Shown here piece after piece: positions 42,597-50,407 of a stretch of DNA of 64,000 nucleotides. Each line of letters starts with the position of its first letter. Within the stretch, counting starts at the first letter, position 1. Source of the stretch: Oscillibacter ruminantium GH1 (GTDB taxonomy: Bacteria; Bacillota; Clostridia; Oscillospirales; Oscillospiraceae); NCBI RefSeq assembly GCF_000307265.1, contig NZ_DF158896.1, positions 197,253-261,252 of the forward strand. The letters are read 5' to 3'. A program made the position numbers and the translations under genes. A model generated the notes under the pieces. The model worked only from the letters and a program-made list of their open reading frames with translations. It was not told the DNA's origin and ran no database searches.

Positions 42597-43538
42597 TCAT
42601 ATCTCACCGCTATAAAGCCACTCCTCAATCTCCTCTGGTGCAAATCCGGATTGATAAAGCGCATCAATCTCATCGGGGGTGTATCCGAAGGCCGGGGCAA
42701 TCTCCTGCAGTTGTATAAGGTAGCAATCATCAGCCTCGCTATCAAGAGTGCTGGCATAGCGATATACATTATGAGCTGAACTACCACGCCCACTATAAAA
42801 CCAATCTGGTGTTTGCGCTTCGTATAGGAACTGCTGCGTCGTAATTTGGCCATTTGGCTGAATTTCTAAAATGTCGCCGGGGGAAATGGCAACCTGAACA
42901 GGCCTGCCTCGGAGGCCTCGTATGCGGTGAATGGCTGCACGAAGTATTCCCTCAGTGGATGCGTAGAGGTATAACCCCATAGCCGGATAGTAATACAGAC
43001 AAAGCGGATTGTCCCCCTTGACCAAATACAAGCGATTGAGATCATCCAAGACCGAGAAACAGAAAGAGCCCTCCACCTGTTCAGCCATGTACTTTAGGCT
43101 GTCAAAGGTGAGGGCTCTCTTTTGTTCCAGAAGCTGCACAGCGATAAAACTGTCGGTCTCCACGCGGGTGGTTGGCAGCTGCAAAAGATTGCGTAGCATT
43201 CTGTCGTTATACAAAACGCCGTTATGGGCCAATGCAAAAGGGTGATCTGGAATTGAACCGGGAAACGGATGGTTATTTGGGTTTTTGCATGCACTACCCT
43301 GCGTGGCCATTCGCGTGTGCCCCATAATGACATTGGCATCGCGGGGCAGGACAAAGTGCATTTCGTGGGCAGGACGAGGGCGCTTATAGATTCGCAGCTT
43401 TCCGCCACTATTGTAAGCGATGCCAGTGGCATCGGTACCTCTCGCCTCGCATTCCTTTGCCAAAACGGCCAGCATGCGATTCTTCTGATGGAGTGAAAGG
43501 CTCTTCTGATAGTCTACAATTCCGAAGAGACAGCACAT
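42597..43538 (-). CDS. Class II glutamine amidotransferase-like protein
   Basis: This 313-residue protein has an N-terminal-nucleophile glutaminase domain. It begins MCCLFGIVDYQKS, so Cys2 becomes the nucleophile after Met removal. It also shows GTDATGIAYNS, VIMGHTRMATQGSACKNPNN, HPFALAHNGVLYND and TDSFIAVQLLE, the glutamine and oxyanion pocket motifs of GlmS/PurF-type domains. No synthase domain is fused; the last 75 residues (from about 240) are unassigned. The ATG at 43538 overlaps the end of the amidoligase gene region, with GGAGGAGG upstream. It could release ammonia from glutamine or act on glutamine side chains for the amidoligase partner. Confidence 0.88.
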   Translation of the reverse strand: MCCLFGIVDYQKSLSLHQKNRMLAVLAKECEARGTDATGIAYNSGGKLRIYKRPRPAHEMHFVLPRDANVIMGHTRMATQGSACKNPNNHPFPGSIPDHPFALAHNGVLYNDRMLRNLLQLPTTRVETDSFIAVQLLEQKRALTFDSLKYMAEQVEGSFCFSVLDDLNRLYLVKGDNPLCLYYYPAMGLYLYASTEGILRAAIHRIRGLRGRPVQVAISPGDILEIQPNGQITTQQFLYEAQTPDWFYSGRGSSAHNVYRYASTLDSEADDCYLIQLQEIAPAFGYTPDEIDALYQSGFAPEEIEEWLYSGEI

Positions 43539-43540
43539 GG

Positions 43541-44650
43541 TCAAACCTCCTCCGCCGCGAGTACGGGCTCATTGGTATACAGGCGGCGTTCTTTCAAATA
43601 GGCAATCAGCTCGGGGTACTGCTTGCAATCAAGGCCGGAAACAAAACTTGTCCAAGATAGCTCTTGGACATTTTCGTCAGTATAAAAAGTTGCAACATTA
43701 CAGATTGCGTTGACCATCTGTAATGTTGCAAGAAAGGTGGAGAACTTCAGCGTCCCACGAAACATGCGGAATTCAATGGTATCCGTGTTGGTCAGGTTGA
43801 CACAGGTATATCGTCCGCCGGAGTAACCATTTTTGGCCCGATCCAGAATCTCCGTGGGATGCTCCTGGTAGCCGTAGCGTGCAGCCCAGCGTTTCAGCTG
43901 AGATTCCGTGCGGCGGCTGAATTTTAATAGTTCTTCCCAGTGCTTTTCCACAAAATAGAGAATACGGGCAATGTACCGATCCTGCTCAGCCTCTTCCTCA
44001 CCGAATGCATTGCGGCTAATGTGGACATGCAAACCACAGGTGCCTGCCTTATGACTGACATAACCCAAGTGAGCAGCCTCCTGAAGAACCTCATTCCAGG
44101 GAATTTCCTTCTCATGATAAGAAAGAGAACACGGCTCGGACACCAACTCAAATCCGTCATCCAAGGAACCATCGTGCTTGGCGTAGAGATAGCCGGAATC
44201 ACGATTGGCAATGCTAAGTAACTTGCTTGCGTTATTGCAAAGCTCCCCGCCGCGATCAAGCTCCAACTCCACACCGAAGTAGCGAGGCCCTGCGCCGTAG
44301 AAGGTGGGGGTCGGCTTATAGTAATAGCTGTGGATGCTGGAGCGACTATGTTCTTCACAGCAATCCCGGCAATAGGGGATGTCATCCTCCTCCGGGAAAT
44401 AAGCATCCACATTACGTATTAGGGTTCCGCACTGCTCGCAGGTGGTGAAGTCATTGTCAAAGCAACTGCGGCACAGGGTGATTTCACAGTTTCCTTCGGC
44501 TCTGTCTCGGAGAATCCGATCGCCGCAGTGATCACAAAGGGTGGTTTCTTCTTCCAAACAGCTTTCACAAAAGAGTTGTCCGTCAAATTCGGTAATGGTA
44601 TCGCTATGGCACTGGGCTCCGCAGATGGAGCAAATACAAGGCTCCTTCAT
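43541..44650 (-). CDS. Amidoligase with N-terminal zinc-binding repeats
   Basis: This 369-residue protein has a cysteine-rich N terminus (about 1-105) with repeated CxxC pairs of treble-clef type (CSICGAQC, CESCLEEETTLCDHCGD, CEQCGTLIR, YCRDCCEEHS). An Amidoligase_2 domain follows from about 120: RYFGVELELD, HDGSLDDGFELVSEPCS, CGLHVHISRN and TIEFRMFRGTL. This family belongs to the COOH-NH2 ligase group with a glutamine-synthetase-like fold and is predicted to join carboxyl and amino groups using ATP. The zinc part could recognise a protein target. It is encoded between DUF3846 and the glutaminase-like gene. Confidence 0.88.
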   Translation of the reverse strand: MKEPCICSICGAQCHSDTITEFDGQLFCESCLEEETTLCDHCGDRILRDRAEGNCEITLCRSCFDNDFTTCEQCGTLIRNVDAYFPEEDDIPYCRDCCEEHSRSSIHSYYYKPTPTFYGAGPRYFGVELELDRGGELCNNASKLLSIANRDSGYLYAKHDGSLDDGFELVSEPCSLSYHEKEIPWNEVLQEAAHLGYVSHKAGTCGLHVHISRNAFGEEEAEQDRYIARILYFVEKHWEELLKFSRRTESQLKRWAARYGYQEHPTEILDRAKNGYSGGRYTCVNLTNTDTIEFRMFRGTLKFSTFLATLQMVNAICNVATFYTDENVQELSWTSFVSGLDCKQYPELIAYLKERRLYTNEPVLAAEEV

Positions 44651-44653
44651 GGT

Positions 44654-45034
44654 TTAAACGCTCCTTACTTCTTCAAAAATTATGAGTCCGTTCTCAGTCC
44701 GGATAAACTGCTGGGGATTATAGAACTGCTGAGTATAGGTGTCTATCTGAGCAGGGGTAAGGCTTTCAAATGTTTCAGAATCCTCCCGTGCAGCACACAG
44801 GAAGAAGGGACCGCTGATGATGTCGTAAACTTCGCCGGTGTCGGGGTGGGATAGAGCACGGTTCAGGGGAAGCCCCAAAAGCTTCCCCTCCTCGTGACAG
44901 ACCAGCGCAACCGGCTCCTGAAACGGAAAAACAGCCTGGATGCTGCCGCCAACTAGGGCCTGCATAGCATCCAGACTGTCCTCCAGATCATAAGCGCGTG
45001 GAATCTGGTTTGGTTTTACGAGTAAAACCTTCAT
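44654..45034 (-). CDS. DUF3846 domain protein
   Basis: This 126-residue protein matches DUF3846: VLLVKPNQIPRAYDLEDSLD, then LVGGSIQAVFPFQEPVALVC, EEGKLLGLPLNRAL and YDIISGPFFLCA. The family occurs on plasmids, phages and integrative elements; its function is unknown. It overlaps the 33-residue gene upstream (ATGA) and ends three bases before the amidoligase start, so it belongs to that operon. Confidence 0.85.
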   Translation of the reverse strand: MKVLLVKPNQIPRAYDLEDSLDAMQALVGGSIQAVFPFQEPVALVCHEEGKLLGLPLNRALSHPDTGEVYDIISGPFFLCAAREDSETFESLTPAQIDTYTQQFYNPQQFIRTENGLIIFEEVRSV

Positions 45035-45132
45035 GATTTGTCCTCCGATATTAAGATGTCAATTGCCACGCACAATGCAGTGGCTACCGCGGCGATTACA
45101 ATACTCCAGATGTTATTCTGGTTCGCTGTCAT
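45031..45132 (-). CDS. Membrane microprotein, 33 residues
   Basis: A short frame reads MTANQNNIWSIVIAAVATAL and then CVAIDILISEDKS. It forms one clear membrane helix with polar ends. Its TGA overlaps the ATG of DUF3846, which is typical of translational coupling. AAAGGAGG lies 18 bases before this ATG, further than usual, so an upstream non-ATG start is possible. It is unlike chance frames in its composition. Confidence 0.5.
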   Translation of the reverse strand: MTANQNNIWSIVIAAVATALCVAIDILISEDKS

Positions 45133-45183
45133 TTTACCATTGGGAATCAGCCTCCTTTCTGTCTCTTTTGACCTTGTTTCAGG

Positions 45184-45267
45184 TTATGCGTACGAGTGCG
45201 TGGAGAGTAGTCGCTCTGCGATCATCCACAAAACGCGGCGAATGGCGATGAGTATCTGATGAAGCAT
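45184..45267 (-). CDS. Possible microprotein, 27 residues
   Basis: A frame MLHQILIAIRRVLWMIAERL ending LSTHSYA follows AAAGGAG at eleven bases. It would form an amphipathic, positively charged helix. It lies just before the 33-residue gene on the same strand and would be the first gene of the amidoligase operon. Size makes the call uncertain. Confidence 0.35.
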   Translation of the reverse strand: MLHQILIAIRRVLWMIAERLLSTHSYA

Positions 45268-45293
45268 GGCCTTGTTCACTCCTTTCCAATACC

Positions 45294-45323
45294 GTAAAAC
45301 CAAGGCATTTGCTCAGGTTTTAC
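45294..45323. promoter_or_regulatory. Inverted repeat upstream of the amidoligase operon
   Basis: GTAAAACC (45294-45301) and GGTTTTAC (45316-45323) form a perfect 8-bp dyad with a 14-base gap, some 25 bases before the first microprotein gene. It may be an operator or a leader hairpin. Confidence 0.4.
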
Positions 45324-45501
45324 GCGTGAATCCATTGCTTTTTGTTAAACACATTGAGAGGCGTGTGTACCCAAATTGCCGCCAAACAAGGGGACGCTGA
45401 ACCTCTATAGTAATAATACATCCGTTCAAAAGGAGAAAATAACGGCAAACAATGCATTAAGGGACAATTTGCCCCCGCCAGGTGATGCGAGCGATGTGCT
45501 G

Positions 45502-45582
45502 TTTTATCTGGCCGTGCAAAGCGGAAAAAGCCCTGTGTTCCAGCAAAATGCAGAACGCAGGGCTTTGTGCGGACAGATAAAA
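45502..45582. other. Large nested hairpin before the excisionase-like gene
   Basis: TTTTATCTG (45502-45510) pairs with CAGATAAAA (45574-45582), and AAAGCCCTG (45527-45535) with CAGGGCTTT (45558-45566). A nested stem of about 80 bases results, 50 bases before the small HTH gene. It could be a terminator plus leader, a single-strand origin or a structured RNA. Confidence 0.5.
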
Positions 45583-45633
45583 TGGCGCGGCGGAAGCATT
45601 GCCTGGCGACAATACTTGTAGGAGGTTTCAGTT

Positions 45634-45867
45634 ATGTTCTTTCAACGTGAAGACGACGAAGTAATGGAAGAAAATCACATAGAGAATGAGTATCTCACTC
45701 CCAGAGAAGTCATGAGCCTACTCTGCATCGGAAAAAACAAGTTTTATGAATTAGTCCATTCAGGAGAGCTGCCGGCATTTCGTATTGGAAAGCTCTGGCG
45801 TGTACGTAGGTGGGATTTACAAAGGTACTGTGAAAGAATCGCAACGGGCCATCAGCCTATTGTTTAG
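45634..45867 (+). CDS. Excisionase-family HTH protein
   Basis: This 77-residue protein has the MerR-like winged helix of the excisionase/DNA-binding family: EYLTPREVMSLLCIGKNKFY, ELVHSGELPAFRIGKLWRVR, then RRWDLQRYCERI. GTAGGAGGTTTCAGTT precedes the ATG. Such proteins help integrases in excision or act as small regulators. It lies 4.5 kb from the integrase, so a regulator role is equally possible. Confidence 0.85.
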   Translation: MFFQREDDEVMEENHIENEYLTPREVMSLLCIGKNKFYELVHSGELPAFRIGKLWRVRRWDLQRYCERIATGHQPIV

Positions 45868-47101
45868 AACGCGTTTGATTGGTCGTGCTTTTTTTAGAGA
45901 CCGCATTCTTATATCGCTTCGGTTTAAATTCGCCAGTAAGCGTTTTTTCAATGTTATTGTAATCAAACGGAATAAAATTGGTAGGATAAAGTAACAAAAT
46001 GCATTTTGCGGCAAAAATTACATAAAGTTGGTTAATATCAACATTAGTTTCTGTATTAATACCTAAAAGGATGGCTTCTGAATCAGCAACGGCTACACTT
46101 GAGAAATCAAGGGAAGATAAATTTTCAGCGCTATTGGATTTTATTGGAAATAGTTCCGACTTATGATCATTGATGTACATAATGAGCGGTGGAATGAACA
46201 ATTCTCTTTTAGAGAAACCAGCAAAAGGTTTGAAGACACTAATTTTTGACTGAAATGAAAGAGTTTCTGCATCAAATAGTTCAAAAGACAATTTGTAATC
46301 CACCTTTTTCGAAAGAGCAGGAACCTTAGAACAGGCAAGAACAAAGAGAGAATAGATAAAGGCTCTAAAAACTTGCCTATCGGAAACGACGGGAGCGTAG
46401 TTGGACGACAGGTGCGTTCGCAAGGCATCATTATTATTGTCACCAAAGGGTAGCCCTAGCCTTTTGGCAAGTTTTTTCATGTACCCTTCCATAGAAAACA
46501 TGTTGGTTACCGTTTCAGCTGCTTTGTACTGCTTGCCGGCATTGGCGTTGTTTATCTGGAATAAGTTCTCCAGTATGCTAGGAGCACTACTATCAGAATT
46601 TTCTGCACAAATAAACGCACGGCTCGCGGGGGCATTGAAATAAAAAGATGTTAGCAGATAGGGCAGAATGTTTGTCACCGCATCATCGCGGTCATCAAAT
46701 AGCAGGACCAGAGCTTCTGCATTATATCTGCCCGCTTCACTGGGGAAAAAATAATGTAGATATTTTTTAAGCTCACAGGACAACTCAAGCTTGCTGGCCT
46801 GACCAACGGAATCATATTCGGGTGCCGTCTTGCCCAATATGTCGTATAACGGCAATAGTCCTTCGTATTCTTTACTCGATTGATAATTTTTATAATTTCT
46901 ACATATATACTCAACCAATTCGCCTAAAACCGAATCTATTGCTAAAAAAAGCTCGGTATAACATGGGTTGCAAGCTTCATGCTTTTTTATGAAACCATCA
47001 AGCTCTTTGGGATCTTCACAATCGATAAATTGAAGTTTTGCTTGGCAATCCTTTACGCGTTTTTTTATGCATGCCTTTGCTATACAAAATGGTTCGCTCA
47101 T
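45857..47101 (-). CDS. Hypothetical protein, 414 residues
   Basis: I do not recognise this protein. It is AT-rich in codon use compared with its neighbours, which suggests separate acquisition. The N terminus has spaced cysteines (KACIKKRVKDC, FIDCEDP, HEACNPCYTE), then a long helical part with EALVLLFDDRDDAVTNILPY, SFYFNAPASRAF and LFVLACSKVPALS. No signal peptide or clear membrane helix is seen. It is convergent with the excisionase-like gene (11-base overlap) and divergent from the gene at 47247. Its position in the core of the element fits cargo such as a defence or regulatory gene, but nothing proves it. Confidence 0.7.
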   Translation of the reverse strand: MSEPFCIAKACIKKRVKDCQAKLQFIDCEDPKELDGFIKKHEACNPCYTELFLAIDSVLGELVEYICRNYKNYQSSKEYEGLLPLYDILGKTAPEYDSVGQASKLELSCELKKYLHYFFPSEAGRYNAEALVLLFDDRDDAVTNILPYLLTSFYFNAPASRAFICAENSDSSAPSILENLFQINNANAGKQYKAAETVTNMFSMEGYMKKLAKRLGLPFGDNNNDALRTHLSSNYAPVVSDRQVFRAFIYSLFVLACSKVPALSKKVDYKLSFELFDAETLSFQSKISVFKPFAGFSKRELFIPPLIMYINDHKSELFPIKSNSAENLSSLDFSSVAVADSEAILLGINTETNVDINQLYVIFAAKCILLLYPTNFIPFDYNNIEKTLTGEFKPKRYKNAVSKKSTTNQTRSKQ

Positions 47102-47246
47102 ATAACTTCCCCTTTCACATTTGTCAACTCTGCTAAATCGACACTAAAAATCTTGCCGGTTTTGAAGGTGAAAATTAACATAAATTTGCCTTTAAAATAT
47201 AAGCAAGGGCAACAACCCGAACTTATTTTTTTTAATGGAGGAACAA

Positions 47247-47735
47247 ATGATGAACAATTACTCCGAAACGGCAACCAGTATTTTCCAGCACATGCAAGAG
47301 GGGCGGCAACGTGCGTGGGCCATTAGCATACAAGAAGGCTCGCCTGCCATTATGAAATGCGGCAACGTCTTTGGAAACGTTCTGGCATTGGCAGGGAAAT
47401 TCAGCGCCGACGGAAAGACCCTTTCTCTGCCAGATGGGAGTGTTCAAAAGGGCTCCGACCTTTTTATCCTGATGGACCAAAAAAAGAGGACTAATGCCCG
47501 ATTCTCTATCATCATCGGTGGTGAAGAGGTGATTAATTCCAATGGCGCAGACGCCGAGGGGTTCTTCTCCGCTGTCGCACAGAATGGAAGAAATCCAGAA
47601 AGGTCAGTGGGACTTGTGGCTACATGGAACGCAAAAGAAGGTGTCGCTTCATGGATAGAAGCGTCTTCCGACGAGGACTTCGTTGCACTTGCTCACGCGC
47701 TGACGGAAGTGACAAGCATATATGAAGAGCTTTGA
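47247..47735 (+). CDS. Hypothetical protein upstream of the primase
   Basis: This protein of 162 residues starts MMNNYSETATSIFQHMQEGR. It has a mixed alpha/beta pattern (FGNVLALAGKFSADGKTLSL, GSDLFILMDQKKRTNARFSI) and ends in a helix (FVALAHALTEVTSIYEEL). GGAGG lies five bases before the ATG. Its last 14 bases overlap the start of the primase gene, so the two are probably translated together. No family is recognised; a replication accessory protein is a reasonable guess. Confidence 0.75.
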   Translation: MMNNYSETATSIFQHMQEGRQRAWAISIQEGSPAIMKCGNVFGNVLALAGKFSADGKTLSLPDGSVQKGSDLFILMDQKKRTNARFSIIIGGEEVINSNGADAEGFFSAVAQNGRNPERSVGLVATWNAKEGVASWIEASSDEDFVALAHALTEVTSIYEEL

Positions 47736-49425
47736 TTTTGAAGCGTCGTCAACTGACTGTTCTGAGAGCTTTGATGAAGCCGCGTTCAGGTCTTGCGCGT
47801 TTTCACCTGTGCAGGGATGTGAGCGTGAAAGCGATGGGGACCCGCCGCCAACATTGGGCAAATACTTTGGCGAAGATATTTGGGATGGGCCTGGGTTTTC
47901 GGAAATTGATGCCGAGCCGGTGGAGGAGATGGTTGATCTCCGGGCTTTTATGGAGGGCGATACTCTGTGCACGTACTATGGCGGAATTGAGCAGGGAATG
48001 CCGCAACCGCAGCAATGCGATTTGCCAAAAATGCTGAGTGTCGCCTTTGCTGATTGCGTACAGCCTTCCATCGACCTCAAAGCAGTTCAAAAAAACCAAA
48101 CCGGCGTTTTTGTGGCACAGGTCGCAAGGCGAATTGCCTCTCAGGGCGATTTCGCCCTGATCAACAAAAATCTCTGCTACTACAACGGGATCCACTGGGT
48201 TATCCTCTCCCGCGAAGAAGCGGAGGCGGAGGTTAAGAACTGGGTCAAGCTGCACCTTGAAAACGTAGATATGGCGCCCAGACTTATTCGGGAAATCGTT
48301 GCTGCCTTGCGGACAGACAAAAGTATCCACATAGATAACCGGTCGTTTCAAAGCAAGGATTATCTTATAAATTGCAACGATGGCATTTACGACGCGTTGA
48401 ACGGCACCGTCTATCCACACTCAAGTCAATATGATTTTTTTGGTTTTATCGACATCCCCGTTGGGAGCATCGGGTGCGGGCCTCACCGGTATTTTGACAG
48501 CTATGTCAAAAATGCATTTGGCGGGCAGACAGAGGCCTACTGGGCAACCATGGAAATGTCAGGTGCAATTATCGCAAATATTTATATGAAAAAGATATTT
48601 TTTTTGTATGGTGCCAGCAACACAGGAAAATCCCAATGGGGGCTTTTTCTGCAAAAGCTTCTGGGCGAATCCCTCACCACGGCAGTTTCCAGTGTATCTG
48701 ACTTCTCGGGCGAATGGACGACCGGAACCTTGATGGATAAGCGATTATGCCTCTGCTTGGATTTGCCAGATGAGGATCTCAGCCCTAAGACAATTTCGGT
48801 ATTGAAGCAGCTCTCAGGGGATGACCCCATTCTGGGAAATAGAAAATATCAAAATCCGTTTACGTTCAAGTCCCAAACCGTAATGGTATTTGCAACCAAC
48901 CATAAAATCAAAATACCCGACATCTATAACCAGGAGGCGCTTCTGAAAAGAATTACGCCGATTCCTTTTTTTAGGGCGATTCCAGAGCAGGAGCAGATTC
49001 CACATTTGGCAGAACTCATGTATGAGCAAGAGGCCCCTTACATTGTAGGAAAACTCGTGGATGCCGTACAGGCCTTGAAACGGCGAAACAACCAATTGAC
49101 CGTTGCAATGGAGTTGGATGATGTGATCTTTAATCCTGACGAGGATGCCGGAAGGGATGAAGATAAGTCCATCGCGGAATTTGTCCGAAAATGTTGCGTG
49201 CTAAACCCAAGCAGCGTAACGATTACAGAGAATCTGTATGTGGAATACTGCGGCTTCTGCGAAGCAAAAGGCCTTACATCGTGTACAAAAATTAATTTTG
49301 CAAGGCGGTTGATCCACAACTTCAAGCAGTTGATCCCGGTGAAGCGTGTGCAGGGACAGGATCATAGGGGCATACAAGGAATAGGTTTTGCAACGGGTAG
49401 GGTTCGCCTAGAGAATACTGAATAA
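47722..49425 (+). CDS. P4/D5-type primase-helicase
   Basis: This 567-residue protein is a phage/plasmid DNA primase-helicase of the P4 family. The centre has a D5_N-like region (YYNGIHWVILSREEAEAEVK, YLINCNDGIYDALNGTVYPH) and a superfamily 3 helicase ATPase from about 270: Walker A FLYGASNTGKSQ (about 294-304), Walker B KRLCLCLDLPDEDL and sensor QTVMVFATNHKIKIPD. A winged-helix C terminus follows (EFVRKCCVLNPSSVTITENL). The N-terminal 100 residues are not recognised, and no zinc-binding primase domain is clear, so it may work mainly as helicase. It would replicate the excised element. Confidence 0.88.
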   Translation: MKSFDFEASSTDCSESFDEAAFRSCAFSPVQGCERESDGDPPPTLGKYFGEDIWDGPGFSEIDAEPVEEMVDLRAFMEGDTLCTYYGGIEQGMPQPQQCDLPKMLSVAFADCVQPSIDLKAVQKNQTGVFVAQVARRIASQGDFALINKNLCYYNGIHWVILSREEAEAEVKNWVKLHLENVDMAPRLIREIVAALRTDKSIHIDNRSFQSKDYLINCNDGIYDALNGTVYPHSSQYDFFGFIDIPVGSIGCGPHRYFDSYVKNAFGGQTEAYWATMEMSGAIIANIYMKKIFFLYGASNTGKSQWGLFLQKLLGESLTTAVSSVSDFSGEWTTGTLMDKRLCLCLDLPDEDLSPKTISVLKQLSGDDPILGNRKYQNPFTFKSQTVMVFATNHKIKIPDIYNQEALLKRITPIPFFRAIPEQEQIPHLAELMYEQEAPYIVGKLVDAVQALKRRNNQLTVAMELDDVIFNPDEDAGRDEDKSIAEFVRKCCVLNPSSVTITENLYVEYCGFCEAKGLTSCTKINFARRLIHNFKQLIPVKRVQGQDHRGIQGIGFATGRVRLENTE

Positions 49426-49596
49426 GATGTTTTTAATTTTACTGCAAATTCCCTCCGGTTGCAATGGTTGCAATCCGAGAAACCTTTCGGTTTTATTTTG
49501 CGGACCGGAAGACATTTGTGACAACGACTCATGGGCATCACAGCGATTGCGGCGTATGGGACCAATTATCATTAATTATAGAAAGGCTGATATTTT

Positions 49597-49926
49597 ATGA
49601 AACTGAAAAGAAAAAATGGCGACGAAGCGGAGCATCAAAAGGAAAACACGGGCGTCGACTCTTCTGGAACGAGTGGTCAAGCAAACAGGAGCTACGTGCA
49701 AGATATGCGCAACAACCGCACGAACGTCCAAAACTACGGAAGCCCATGGACTGAAGAGGATAAACGAGAACTGACCCGATTGTATTTGGGCGGTGTCGGG
49801 ATTACCGAAATTGCGGTCCAGATGAAGCGGCGAGAAGAGGCGATTCTCTCCAGGGCTGCTAAAATGGGGCTGAAGGCTAAAGTCTACAAGAAAAGAAAGA
49901 AGCGGGAAAAAGAAGAGTTATCCTGA
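49597..49926 (+). CDS. Small Myb/SANT-like DNA-binding protein
   Basis: This 109-residue protein has a polar N terminus and a SANT/Myb-like helix-turn-helix (SPWTEEDKRELTRLYLGGVG, ITEIAVQMKRREEAILSRAA) with a very basic tail (KKRKKREKEEL). GAAAGG ten bases before the ATG supports the start. It sits between the primase and excisionase-like genes and probably binds element DNA. Confidence 0.7.
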   Translation: MKLKRKNGDEAEHQKENTGVDSSGTSGQANRSYVQDMRNNRTNVQNYGSPWTEEDKRELTRLYLGGVGITEIAVQMKRREEAILSRAAKMGLKAKVYKKRKKREKEELS

Positions 49927-49944
49927 TGGGATCCCCTTTAAGGT

Positions 49945-49981
49945 TGTACATCTGCGAGGGAGCGGCCTTCGCAGATGTACA
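49945..49981 (+). terminator. Hairpin after the SANT-like gene
   Basis: A perfect 13-bp stem (TGTACATCTGCGA with TCGCAGATGTACA) with an 11-base loop lies 18 bases after the stop codon. It has no T-run. Confidence 0.55.
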
Positions 49982-50115
49982 GCCAAACAGAATCTGTTCT
50001 TGGATTTGACGGGCGTCGATATCGTAGTCCGCTGATACACGGATTCAAATACAAATGACAGATATATTATTTTAATGTGAGGATCGGATACCGCATAAAA
50101 GGAGGAAAAACAAGA

Positions 50116-50373
50116 ATGTCTGAATCAGCCTACCGTGTCATTTCAGAACGGCAGAAAGAGCTTAGTCACTTGATTGAGGAACACCCGCTTTACCTGCCTG
50201 TGTCAAAGGTCGCAGAATTCCTGCATGTTAAGCCAGAGGCTCTTAGGGCAAGCATGGAACAAGGACGCTGCCCATTTGGGTTGGCGTGGAAGTTAGGGGA
50301 TAAGGCGGCGTATAAGGTTCCCACTATCACATTCTACTGCTGGGTTACGGGAGCAAAAACCATAGCACAGTAA
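50116..50373 (+). CDS. Excisionase-like protein next to the integrase
   Basis: This 85-residue protein starts MSESAYRVISERQKELSHLI and has a helix-turn-helix (LPVSKVAEFLHVKPEALRAS) followed by a wing (GLAWKLGDKAAYKVPTITFY). Size and position 34 bases before the integrase gene fit an excision factor. AAAGGAGG lies ten bases before the ATG at 50116; the frame continues upstream without a ribosome site. Confidence 0.7.
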   Translation: MSESAYRVISERQKELSHLIEEHPLYLPVSKVAEFLHVKPEALRASMEQGRCPFGLAWKLGDKAAYKVPTITFYCWVTGAKTIAQ

Positions 50374-50407
50374 AGCGCATGTAATATGCTGAGAAAGGAG
50401 ACTGTCC

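Noticed and set aside
45038..45259. A 73-codon hydrophobic frame on the plus strand
   Set aside because: It is antisense to the two microprotein genes that have ribosome sites and operon coupling, and it has no ribosome site itself.
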